From Dethiosulfovibrio peptidovorans DSM 11002 (GTDB taxonomy: Bacteria > Synergistota > Synergistia > Synergistales > Dethiosulfovibrionaceae), in NCBI RefSeq assembly GCF_000172975.1, contig NZ_ABTR02000001.1, forward strand, positions 186,001 through 250,000: a stretch of 64,000 nucleotides of DNA, given 5' to 3'. The translations under genes were made by a program, and so were the position numbers. Shown here in pieces: positions 42,923 to 50,837 of this stretch. Numbering within the stretch: the first letter of the stretch is position 1; each line of letters starts with the position of its first letter. The notes under the pieces were generated by a model. The model was given only the letters and a program-made list of their open reading frames with translations, ran no database searches and was not told the DNA's origin.

Positions 42923-43858
42923 TCAGTCGATAAATCTCGCCATCTCCCGAGAGAAATCTCCCCTTGGTTCGTAGTCCAGCAACCTATGAGCTTTGTCAGC
43001 ATCCGCCCAGGTCTGTGGCACATCTCCCGGTTGGGTTGGCTGTCTGTCTATGATCGCCTTTATCCCTAGGGTTTGCTCTATAGCCTCTATCATCTCCGCC
43101 AGGCTTACCGTTTTGTTGTTGCCCAGGTTTATGACTTCGTAGAGGGTTTTGTCGTAGTCCATGGCGGATCTTATTCCCTTTACTATGTCCTCTACGTAGG
43201 TATAGTCCCTTCTGGTGCTTCCGTCTCCATAAACCGGTATCGGCTTGCCCTCTTTTATGAGCTTTGTGAATTTATGTATAGCCAGGTCGGGCCTCTGTCT
43301 CGGTCCGTAGACGGTGAAAAACCGGAGTGCCAAAAATCTTATGTCGTAGAGGTGGCTGTAGACGTGCCCCATGAGCTCTCCGCTTACTTTGGTCGAGGCG
43401 TAGGGGCTTATGGGCATCAGAACATGATCGTCCTCGCTCCACGGTACGTTAGGGTTTATGCCGTAGACGCTGGAGGACGATGCGAACACAAATTGCTTTA
43501 TATTTCTCTCTTTGGCGAACTCGAGCATGTTCTGTGTGCCTGTTACGTTTACCTCCTGATAGCCTACAGGATCCTGTATAGAGGGCCTCACCCCCGCCTT
43601 GGCGGCCAGGTGGACTATTACGTCGTAGCTGTCGTTCAGCTTCTCCCTCATGCCCGGCAGGTTACGGATATCCTCCTCCACCAGACGATATTTTGGGTTA
43701 TCTCTGTGAGGGGCTATGTTGGACAGCTTGATCGATTTATCGTAAAAGGGATCGAAGTTGTCCACTACCGTAACGTTCCAGCCCTGATCCATGAGCAGGT
43801 CCACCAGATGGCTTCCGATGAATCCTGCTCCTCCTGTGACTAGACAGTGTTTCGTCAC
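42923..43858 (-). CDS. UDP-glucuronate 4-epimerase-like sugar epimerase
   Basis: About 311 residues, an extended SDR. The VTGGAGFIGSHLVD Rossmann loop is present and the catalytic Tyr/Lys pair is in SPYASTKVSGE. RFFTVYGPRQRPDLAIHKF is typical of UDP-glucuronate 4-epimerases (GAE) and some UDP-glucose 4-epimerases. With ugd two genes downstream it probably makes UDP-galacturonate. A GTG at 43858 is chosen (GGAGG eight bases before). Confidence 0.85.
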   Translation of the reverse strand: MTKHCLVTGGAGFIGSHLVDLLMDQGWNVTVVDNFDPFYDKSIKLSNIAPHRDNPKYRLVEEDIRNLPGMREKLNDSYDVIVHLAAKAGVRPSIQDPVGYQEVNVTGTQNMLEFAKERNIKQFVFASSSSVYGINPNVPWSEDDHVLMPISPYASTKVSGELMGHVYSHLYDIRFLALRFFTVYGPRQRPDLAIHKFTKLIKEGKPIPVYGDGSTRRDYTYVEDIVKGIRSAMDYDKTLYEVINLGNNKTVSLAEMIEAIEQTLGIKAIIDRQPTQPGDVPQTWADADKAHRLLDYEPRGDFSREMARFID

Positions 43859-43907
43859 AGAACACACCTCCCTGTTCATCTGCTCCGGGTTATACTGATC
43901 CCTTCCG

Positions 43908-44849
43908 TCAAAGATTACGTCTCCTGTTATTAGCTCTTTCCTTTCTTATGGCACTTATAGCCAACAGAAGTCCCTTAAAGGTTTTTTCTAAACCAAATTC
44001 CCTAGACATCTTTATCGCACGTCTCCCAACAGCCCATAGGTAAAACAGGTGCCCTAGTATGGGATGGTTTTCCGAAGCAACTTTCATTGTCAAATATCTA
44101 TTGTAGAAAGTCGCTGCTGCTCTATCCACACCCCACAGTCTGTCACCGACAGCGGAGCGATGAACTATGTAGCCACCCTCTGCTATATATAATGGTTTTC
44201 CATATCGACGAAAAACTCTATGGGAAAATTCAATATCCTCGAATATGGCATACGACCCAAAGGTCTCAAGCTTCTCGTTGAATTTCATGGAATCAAAGAC
44301 TTTTTTACGAAAAGCCATAGAACAGCCACTCAACCACTCTGCTGGTCCCGCAGGAGCGGACATACTCCTGCCGGATCCGGACAGGGAGACCTTCCGTCTT
44401 TTTCTATAGCCCAGAGCTCTCAGAGCCCTTCCCTTGAGGCTATCGTCCCTCTTCTGAAAGGAGCCGTCTCTGGATACCTGATAGACGGTCAATCCGAACC
44501 CCATGCTCTCCGGATGTCTATCCATACATTCCTTTAGTCCTCCTATTCCGTCGGGAGAGACATCGCTATCGTCATCAATAAAAAATATAATGCTACCTTT
44601 AACAACCCTCACAGAATCATTTCTCTGAGAAGCACTCCCCACCCTTGGAGCCTTAAAGTAACGGAGATCTATGCCCCTTGATTTAAATCTTTCAGCAAAA
44701 GACTTAGCAACTAGGCACGAGAGATCATCTGTACTGGCATCCCACAGAATAACCTCAAAATCGCTATAATCTTGCAGGAGCAGGGAAGGTAAAGAGATAT
44801 CTCTTAAAGCCTCTGGCCTGTTTTTAGTAGCTATAACAACCGAGATCAT
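43908..44849 (-). CDS. Family 2 glycosyltransferase
   Basis: 313 residues. ISVVIATKNRPEALRDISLP and the DXD-like FFIDDDSDVSPDG identify a GT-A, GT2 enzyme. WLSGCSMAFRKKVFDSM is the usual acceptor-side motif. The upstream part is AT-richer and uses rarer codons than the operon's core genes, which suggests exchange of this O-antigen part between strains. Sugar specificity unknown. Confidence 0.85.
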   Translation of the reverse strand: MISVVIATKNRPEALRDISLPSLLLQDYSDFEVILWDASTDDLSCLVAKSFAERFKSRGIDLRYFKAPRVGSASQRNDSVRVVKGSIIFFIDDDSDVSPDGIGGLKECMDRHPESMGFGLTVYQVSRDGSFQKRDDSLKGRALRALGYRKRRKVSLSGSGRSMSAPAGPAEWLSGCSMAFRKKVFDSMKFNEKLETFGSYAIFEDIEFSHRVFRRYGKPLYIAEGGYIVHRSAVGDRLWGVDRAAATFYNRYLTMKVASENHPILGHLFYLWAVGRRAIKMSREFGLEKTFKGLLLAISAIRKERANNRRRNL

Positions 44850-44854
44850 TTACA

Positions 44855-45742
44855 TCACGTCCAAATCTTTATCCAGTTATCAGGAATTACAAAACTGGAG
44901 TCCATTTTTCTAAACCACCGACCTGGAGCTATCGTCACAGTAGAGGTGTCCTGCCCGAGCCAAGCTCCCCACCAGCTAAAAGAGCTGTTTGCGACTACAT
45001 GATGATCGCAACAGGACATAAGGGCAAGCTCCTCGTAGTCCTTCAGGTCTTCGCCTGAAACATAAATCGTCTTATCTCCCAAACATAGATTATTTCTAGC
45101 CCACACAGGATCGTCGGTGAAAACGTAAAAGACAAGACCATCGGATATAGTATTAAGTATCTCTTTTGCCCTAAGATAGTATTCAATAGGGAGAACGCCA
45201 TGGACCCTGTTCGCAGAGCTATCGGTGACATAGTCCCCCCTTCTGACGTGGACGCTGATCGATCCACCAGGTTCGCTCAACATGCGTTTTTTCCAAGCCA
45301 GGAAGGCAGAAGACTCCTCTATGACTCTAAAGTCAGACCTTATAACGTCTGAGTACCTAGAAAAATATTTTTCAGACTGCCAATATCCATCCACAAAAAG
45401 ATGACTAAGCTTTTCAGATAGTACTTCATCCAGGGAAACAAGGACTGGAGGAAAGGGTTCGACAAGAACTCCAGGCATATTCTTATCCATTCCCCACACT
45501 CCCCACCGTCTGAGTTTTTTAGTCATCTTGACCTTAAGCCTCGTGCTGGTGCTAAGATAGCAACCAAAAGGGATGTTTTTAGTCAAACTATAAATACCAA
45601 GAGAAAAAGGCCTACTATCACTTCCAAAATTGGATATATCAAGCTTCAGGTCAAGCCCAAGATCCAACGCCAAGGCTCGACCAAAAGCGTACTGGAACAT
45701 CTGGTTGCCAAGACCGCCACAACACTTAGCTATTACGCACAT
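44855..45742 (-). CDS. GT11 alpha-1,2-fucosyltransferase-family enzyme
   Basis: About 295 residues. CCGGLGNQMFQYAFGRALAL at the N-terminus and the diagnostic HVRRGDYV motif (near 163) place it in GT11. VFTDDPVWAR and SSFSWWGAWL complete the family pattern. Such enzymes move fucose, and in some colitose-containing O-antigens probably colitose, from GDP. The ATG at 45742 (CVIAKCC) is chosen; codons upstream overlap the preceding gene. It directly follows the GT10 gene. Confidence 0.9.
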   Translation of the reverse strand: MCVIAKCCGGLGNQMFQYAFGRALALDLGLDLKLDISNFGSDSRPFSLGIYSLTKNIPFGCYLSTSTRLKVKMTKKLRRWGVWGMDKNMPGVLVEPFPPVLVSLDEVLSEKLSHLFVDGYWQSEKYFSRYSDVIRSDFRVIEESSAFLAWKKRMLSEPGGSISVHVRRGDYVTDSSANRVHGVLPIEYYLRAKEILNTISDGLVFYVFTDDPVWARNNLCLGDKTIYVSGEDLKDYEELALMSCCDHHVVANSSFSWWGAWLGQDTSTVTIAPGRWFRKMDSSFVIPDNWIKIWT

Positions 45743-45752
45743 AAAATCACCA

Positions 45753-46799
45753 TCAATGAATCCCCATACCATCAACTAGGGTTCTTATAAAAGCATCTCC
45801 ACTGAACAGCGACGCTTTCTGGCTAGTCAAAAAATCGACCGCTGCATCAAGATAGCTTCTATGACTGGATTCGTCCATGGAGGAAATAAAGCCGTAGATA
45901 TCATTGATGGAGTCGAATCGACGGGCATCTATGAAAGCCTCCTCTGGAATCAGGGAGGATACTCCTTTCCAGCCCCAATATATAGGGACCACACCACAGG
46001 AGAAGGAGTCAAAGATCTTCTCGGTGATATATCCTGGGACATCCTTCATGTTCTCGTAGCAAAAATTGAACTTATAATCAGGAAGAGTATCCTCCTTGCT
46101 GCTCAATCGCCCTCTATAGATCGAATAGTCCTTTATCCTTACCGGATACTCTCCCCTCGACCACCGAGCCATATTCTTGAAAAACTCCTTGGTCTTTTTT
46201 CTTAAGCTCAGATTCCATTCGTTGCCGTAGAGGTCTAAGTCATCGGGGTGATTTAACTCAAACCAGTCTAACACCTTTCTCCTCTCCGAATAAAGCTCAT
46301 TAGGAGACTTGTTTTTTTTGTTCCCTGCCACCATGACACACATTTTTTTATCCTGAAAGGAAAATCTAGAGCGATCTGGGAGTTCCAGTCGATTGGGCCA
46401 ATAATACCTCACGAACTTCTCACCCTTAAGGTCCGGGCTCCAGGTAAAAACTCTATCGAATAAGCTGTAGTTGGACTCTCTCCAGTTTTCGGGGACAATT
46501 TGGGAGCACTCCGACTGAACCAGATATTTACGCTGAGGCCCGTTTAGGATTTTACTCTGGTAAAGGGCTATCTTGTTGGGCATATCAAAGAAAAGTATCT
46601 TCTCAAAACCATCAAGGGAGTCCCTTACGGGATCCGGAGCGGACAATGACCAACCAAGTTTCTCCATTCTGTCTTTGAGGTCGCCAAAATAAAAGCCCCA
46701 GCTGTTACCCAGAGGAAGATCCTTCATCCAGTCAGGATCGAATATCCTGTCGTTCCCGTAATATATCTCTCCATAAGCAAAAAGTGCTATTTTTCTCAT
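45753..46799 (-). CDS. GT10 alpha-1,3/1,4-fucosyltransferase-family enzyme
   Basis: 348 residues. The C-terminal FNFCYENMKDVPGYITEKI and GVVPIYWG segments are the conserved GT10 GDP-fucose site. The N-terminal half is variable, as usual. It overlaps manC by four bases. With GT11 next to it, fucose or a related 6-deoxyhexose is likely attached in two linkages, as in a Lewis-type motif. Whether the donor is GDP-fucose or GDP-colitose is open. Confidence 0.88.
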   Translation of the reverse strand: MRKIALFAYGEIYYGNDRIFDPDWMKDLPLGNSWGFYFGDLKDRMEKLGWSLSAPDPVRDSLDGFEKILFFDMPNKIALYQSKILNGPQRKYLVQSECSQIVPENWRESNYSLFDRVFTWSPDLKGEKFVRYYWPNRLELPDRSRFSFQDKKMCVMVAGNKKNKSPNELYSERRKVLDWFELNHPDDLDLYGNEWNLSLRKKTKEFFKNMARWSRGEYPVRIKDYSIYRGRLSSKEDTLPDYKFNFCYENMKDVPGYITEKIFDSFSCGVVPIYWGWKGVSSLIPEEAFIDARRFDSINDIYGFISSMDESSHRSYLDAAVDFLTSQKASLFSGDAFIRTLVDGMGIH

Positions 46800-48187
46800 T
46801 TTGCATCCTCGCAGTTCATATCTATCCTCACAATATCGTCCTCCCCAAGATACGGCCCGTTTTGGACCTCTATTATCTCGAGTGGGATCTTTCCGGGGTT
46901 TATGAGCCTGTGGAGCTGATTTTTCTGTATGAAGGTGCTTTCCCCTTCGTGGAGGTAGAAGGTCTCTTCGTCCCTCTCGACCTGGGCTGTGCCTTTTACC
47001 ACTATCCAGTGTTCCGTCCTGTGGTGGTGATACTGGAGGCTCAGGGCTTTTCCCGGGTGGACGGTTATCCTCTTTACCTTTATGCCGTCCCCTTCGTGGA
47101 GAATTCTATAGTCTCCCCATCTCCTGGCGCTTTCGGGGGCTTGGGTTACTTCCGGTCTGGACCGCTCTTTCAGTGTGGAGACTACGTCTTTGACCGATTG
47201 GGATGTCCCCCTAGGGGCTATGTACAGGGCGTCGGCGGTGTCCACCACCAGCAGGTCGCTGACCCCCGACAGGGCTATGAGCCGTCTGTCCCCTTGGACC
47301 AGGCATCCTTCCGACCGATCGGCCAGGACGTCCCCTTTTAGGACGTTGCGGTTGCCGTCTTTTTCCCCCTGCTGATAGATGGCGTCCCAGCTTCCCAGGT
47401 CGGACCAGCAGGCGTCCAGTGGGACCACCGCCACTGAGGGGGCTTTTTCCATTATGCCGTAGTCTATTGATACCGAGGGAAGGTCTTTGAATCCCTCGAC
47501 CATGGCCATCTCTCCACCTTCCATGAGTTTCGCTATCTCCGGAAGGTGTTCTTTGAAGGAGTCTATCATGTCCCCGGCCCGAAAGAGAAATATCCCGCCG
47601 TTCCACAGGTATTGTCCGCTTTGGACGTATTCCTTTGCTTTTTTTAGGTCCGGCTTTTCGACGAACTGAGATACGTCGTTCCAGCCCCCCCTGTCTTCGC
47701 CTTTTTTTATGTAGCCGAATCCGGTCTCTGGAGCGTCCGGGACTATGCCGAAGGTGACCAGTTTTCCCTCTTCCAGCGCCAGTAGCCCCAGCTTCAGTGC
47801 GTCGTGGAAGGCTTTTTCGTTTTGGATTATGTGGTCGCTGGGACATACGAGGACTGGAGTTTCCCTGGTTGCCCCTTTTTCCATAAGATGGGCCAGCCCA
47901 AGGGCTATGGCCGGAGCGGTGTTTCTGCCTTCCGGCTCGAGGACATGTATGTTTCCTTTCAAGCCTACGTCGGAGGCCTGGTAGGCTATCTGGCTGTCCC
48001 ATCTCTCTCCTGCCACTATTTTTATGCCCTCTTGGCCGCAGAGGGGCAGAAGCCTTTTTATGGTTGTCTGAAGGAGGCTGTAGTCTCCTGCGAGTTTCAG
48101 AAACTGTTTTGGGACCTCTTCCCTTGAGAGGGGCCACAGTCTGGTCCCTCCGCCTCCTGCCAGTATGAGGGCTTTTATCTCGGTCAT
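46796..48187 (-). CDS. manC: Mannose-1-phosphate guanylyltransferase / mannose-6-phosphate isomerase
   Basis: 463 residues: an N-terminal pyrophosphorylase (LILAGGGGTRLWPLSREEVPKQ signature, VEKPDLKKA) and a C-terminal cupin phosphomannose isomerase domain from about 335 (LSLQYHHHRTEHWIVVKGTA). The bifunctional enzyme provides GDP-mannose for gmd. It overlaps the ColD-type gene by four bases. A phosphomannomutase (manB) is not in the window. Confidence 0.95.
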   Translation of the reverse strand: MTEIKALILAGGGGTRLWPLSREEVPKQFLKLAGDYSLLQTTIKRLLPLCGQEGIKIVAGERWDSQIAYQASDVGLKGNIHVLEPEGRNTAPAIALGLAHLMEKGATRETPVLVCPSDHIIQNEKAFHDALKLGLLALEEGKLVTFGIVPDAPETGFGYIKKGEDRGGWNDVSQFVEKPDLKKAKEYVQSGQYLWNGGIFLFRAGDMIDSFKEHLPEIAKLMEGGEMAMVEGFKDLPSVSIDYGIMEKAPSVAVVPLDACWSDLGSWDAIYQQGEKDGNRNVLKGDVLADRSEGCLVQGDRRLIALSGVSDLLVVDTADALYIAPRGTSQSVKDVVSTLKERSRPEVTQAPESARRWGDYRILHEGDGIKVKRITVHPGKALSLQYHHHRTEHWIVVKGTAQVERDEETFYLHEGESTFIQKNQLHRLINPGKIPLEIIEVQNGPYLGEDDIVRIDMNCEDAK

Positions 48188-49368
48188 TTCCCCCCCCCCA
48201 GTATGTCCTCCAGGATGGAGAGTTCCTCCTGACGATAGTCCGGGTGGTTGCCGCAGTAGAGGCCGCAGCGGTGGATAAAGTCGGCGCCTTTAAGTTCCCT
48301 GCTTTTGGGGACGTATTTGCCGTAGAAGGGCTGTCTTTGGATGTTGCCAGCTATCAAGGGCCTTATCTCCACTCCTCCTCGCTCCAGCTTTTCGCCGTAT
48401 TTTCCCCTTAGCTCCGGGGTTTTGCAAAGTATTGGTATGGCGAAGTTGGAGAGGACCGTCAGGTGGTCTCTCTTTAAGGTGAGGAGGTCTGGGTTGGATT
48501 TTATGGCCCTCTCCACCCTGAGGTAGTTATCCTGTCTTTTGAGGATCGAGCCAGGGAGGTGGGCCAGCTGCTGTTGGCCCAAAAATCCGGTTATCTCCGT
48601 GGGCCTTAGGTTGTAACCCAGGTCGTAGAAGGTGTATTTAGCGTCCAGTTCGGATTGAACCCGATATTTCGCCCGGATGGTGTTTTTTTCCTCTTCCTCC
48701 AGGTTTCTGTCCCAGCCGTTGGCACGGACGAGTTTAAGCATGGCGGTGAGCTCCAGATCGTCGGTGCAGATCATGCCGCCTTCGATGGTGGACATGTGGT
48801 GGGAGACGAAGAAGGAGAAGGTGGAGGCGAGGCCGAAGTTGCCCAGTTTCGTACCCTTCAGCTCGGATCCAAGGGATTCGCAGTTGTCCTCCAGGAGGAT
48901 TATTCCCCTTTCCCGGCAGATGTCCCGGATTGCGTCCAGATCTCCGGCAAAGCCCAGGGCGTTGGTTATGAAGAGGGCTTTCAGGGGGTGGTCTTTGAGG
49001 CATCTCTCAAGTTCCTCGGGCTCGACGTTCAATGTTTCCCTGGAGCAGTCCAAGGCCACAGGGACCATGCCCAGCTGTATTATGGGCATGGTGTTGGTGG
49101 ACCAGGTGACGGCGGAGAAACCTATAAGGTCTTCGTCTTTCAGTTTTCCCATGTTTTTAAGGGCCTGGAGTAGGGCTAAGTTGGCGCTTCCTCCGCTGTT
49201 GAAGAGCACCGCCCTGTTTCGCCCCTGATATGCGGCGAAACTTTCCTCAAACTTGCAACATTCAGCCCCCATGCTGAGGATCCGGGCGTCCAGGACGAAT
49301 TTAGACAGGGCTTTTTTTGTCTCCTCCTCCTGGAGGAAGGTGTTTTTCACCAGAGGGACTTTATACAC
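48184..49368 (-). CDS. colD: ColD-like GDP-4-keto-6-deoxymannose 3-dehydratase (His-for-Lys PLP enzyme)
   Basis: 394 residues of the DegT/DnrJ/EryC1 fold (VLFNSGGSANLALLQAL near 54, ITNALGFAGDLD, LEDNCESLGSE near 159). At the position where transaminases carry the PLP lysine (SFxxxK), this protein reads SFFVSHHMSTIEGGM near 185-199, with His190 in place of Lys. The His replacement and HHMSTIEGG wording are the hallmark of ColD-type 3-dehydratases, which make the 3-deoxy step of GDP-colitose. It overlaps its neighbours. A GDP-perosamine-type transaminase is disfavoured because the Lys is missing. Confidence 0.82.
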   Translation of the reverse strand: MYKVPLVKNTFLQEEETKKALSKFVLDARILSMGAECCKFEESFAAYQGRNRAVLFNSGGSANLALLQALKNMGKLKDEDLIGFSAVTWSTNTMPIIQLGMVPVALDCSRETLNVEPEELERCLKDHPLKALFITNALGFAGDLDAIRDICRERGIILLEDNCESLGSELKGTKLGNFGLASTFSFFVSHHMSTIEGGMICTDDLELTAMLKLVRANGWDRNLEEEEKNTIRAKYRVQSELDAKYTFYDLGYNLRPTEITGFLGQQQLAHLPGSILKRQDNYLRVERAIKSNPDLLTLKRDHLTVLSNFAIPILCKTPELRGKYGEKLERGGVEIRPLIAGNIQRQPFYGKYVPKSRELKGADFIHRCGLYCGNHPDYRQEELSILEDILGGGK

Positions 49369-50320
49369 CGCTTTGTCTCTCCTCTCTCAGCTTTTCGTAT
49401 TGGTCTATCATCCGGGCGATCCCCTCGCTCAGCGGTATTCGGGGCTCGAAGCCCAGTCCTCTGAGTTTCGAGACGTCCAGCCGTTTTATCGGCATTCCGT
49501 CGGGTTTGGAGGGGTCCCATAGTATCTCTCCGTCGTAGGCGACCGCTTTTTTGATCTCCTCCGCCAGGCCCTTTATGGATATGTCCTCTCCGCTGCCCAG
49601 GTTTATTATGTCCGGGCTGTCCCATTTTTCCATGAGGAGGGTGACGGCTCTGGCCATGTCGTCGACGTGGAGAAACTCCCGTCTGGCGCTGCCGGTTCCC
49701 CACAGGGTTATGGTGGGGGCCTTTTCCCTCTTCGCCTCCACAAATCGCCTGACCAGGGCGGCGATGACGTGGGAGTGGTCTGGGTGGAAGCTGTCTCCCG
49801 GGCCGTAGAGGTTGCAGGGCATGACGGAGAGGCCCTTTATGCCGCGCTGTCTGCTCAGGTACTGGACGAGCCGGAGGCCCGCTATTTTGGCCAGGGCGTA
49901 GCCTTCGTTGGTGGGCTCCAATGGGCCTGTGAGGAGGTATTCCTCTTTCATGGGCTGAGGGCATTCCCGAGGGTATATGCAGGAGCTTCCCAGGAATACC
50001 AGCTTTTTTACGCCGTTGGCGGCGGCTCCGTTTATGACGTTGTTCTGGATCTGGAGGTTTTCGTAGAGGAATCCGTAGGGGTCCGCCATGTTGGCTCCTA
50101 TTCCTCCGACTCTGGCGGCGGCCAGGATCACCACTTCGGGGCGGTTGGCCCGAAAGAAGTTTTCAGTTGCTCTTTGGTCCAGCAGGTCCAGTTCTTCGCG
50201 GGTTTTAGTTATTATGTCTTTAGCCCCTCGGTCTTTAAGGGCACGGACGATGGCGCTGCCTGCCATACCACGGTGCCCTGCTACGTATGTTCTTTGTTCC
50301 GCTATATCTTGTTTTTTCAT
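49361..50320 (-). CDS. fcl: GDP-L-fucose synthase or ColC-type epimerase/reductase
   Basis: 319 residues, an SDR enzyme. YVAGHRGMAGSAIVRAL replaces the usual GGXGXXG with AGHRGMAG as in Fcl. ARVGGIGANMADPYGFLYEN, FLGSSCIYPRE and PTNEGYALAKIAG (catalytic Tyr/Lys) are characteristic. Fcl epimerises and reduces GDP-4-keto-6-deoxymannose to GDP-L-fucose; ColC does the matching last step of colitose. Fcl and ColC are homologous and cannot be separated here. It overlaps the nuclease-like gene by four bases (ATGA). Confidence 0.85.
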   Translation of the reverse strand: MKKQDIAEQRTYVAGHRGMAGSAIVRALKDRGAKDIITKTREELDLLDQRATENFFRANRPEVVILAAARVGGIGANMADPYGFLYENLQIQNNVINGAAANGVKKLVFLGSSCIYPRECPQPMKEEYLLTGPLEPTNEGYALAKIAGLRLVQYLSRQRGIKGLSVMPCNLYGPGDSFHPDHSHVIAALVRRFVEAKREKAPTITLWGTGSARREFLHVDDMARAVTLLMEKWDSPDIINLGSGEDISIKGLAEEIKKAVAYDGEILWDPSKPDGMPIKRLDVSKLRGLGFEPRIPLSEGIARMIDQYEKLREERQSGV

Positions 50321-50835
50321 GCGTTTCGCACGCTCCAGAATCGATCATGCGCGCAATCATCGCCCATGCTCTGTATTTTAGGATGAGGATCGATAGGCTT
50401 TAGCTTTTTTCTAAGGATACCTAGCAAGTTAGCACTATCGATGACAACCGGAAAAAGCCTGCTCTTTTTAAGAGGTTGTTCAAGATGGAATACAATCCGT
50501 ATCTTCTGCGCTTTAAGACATCGCTGAGCCATTTCTCTTTCTTCTAAAACATTCCCATTCAAAGCAGCAGGGAGAAGAGCAGCAAGGGTACTCAGCGATT
50601 TATTCAGGATAACTTCATGGATCGGCTCAGTGGATATTCTAGAATGAGCCCGATAATCCTTGGCCTCGATCAAATATAGGACCTTTCCCGGGCTCAAAGC
50701 TATCAGATCAGACGCTTTGATATGATCTTTCATCCTTGAAAAATGTTCTCTATAAAAGGTCCAGTCGTCGAATTTTGCTACCTCCCAGTCATCTGGAAAA
50801 TCAAAAACCAGAGAATCAACCACACAGGATTTCAC
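50317..50835 (-). CDS. PD-(D/E)XK-like nuclease partner of the ATPase
   Basis: 172 residues with no known name. The pattern D43-LIALSPGKVLYLIEAKDYR carries Asp43 followed by a beta strand and E57-A-K59, the arrangement of a PD-(D/E)XK nuclease core. The C-terminal part (KIRIVFHLEQ) is another beta strand. The GTG start lies two bases after the ATPase stop (AGGA seven bases ahead), and its stop overlaps fcl by four bases, so it is translationally coupled on both sides. Base composition is visibly AT-richer than gmd and fcl. A DNA or RNA nuclease role is inferred from the motif only. Confidence 0.6.
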   Translation of the reverse strand: MKSCVVDSLVFDFPDDWEVAKFDDWTFYREHFSRMKDHIKASDLIALSPGKVLYLIEAKDYRAHSRISTEPIHEVILNKSLSTLAALLPAALNGNVLEEREMAQRCLKAQKIRIVFHLEQPLKKSRLFPVVIDSANLLGILRKKLKPIDPHPKIQSMGDDCAHDRFWSVRNA

Positions 50836-50837
50836 GG

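Noticed and set aside
48184-49368. GDP-perosamine synthase or other sugar transaminase
   Set aside because: The PLP-binding lysine is replaced by His, so a classical transaminase reaction is unlikely.
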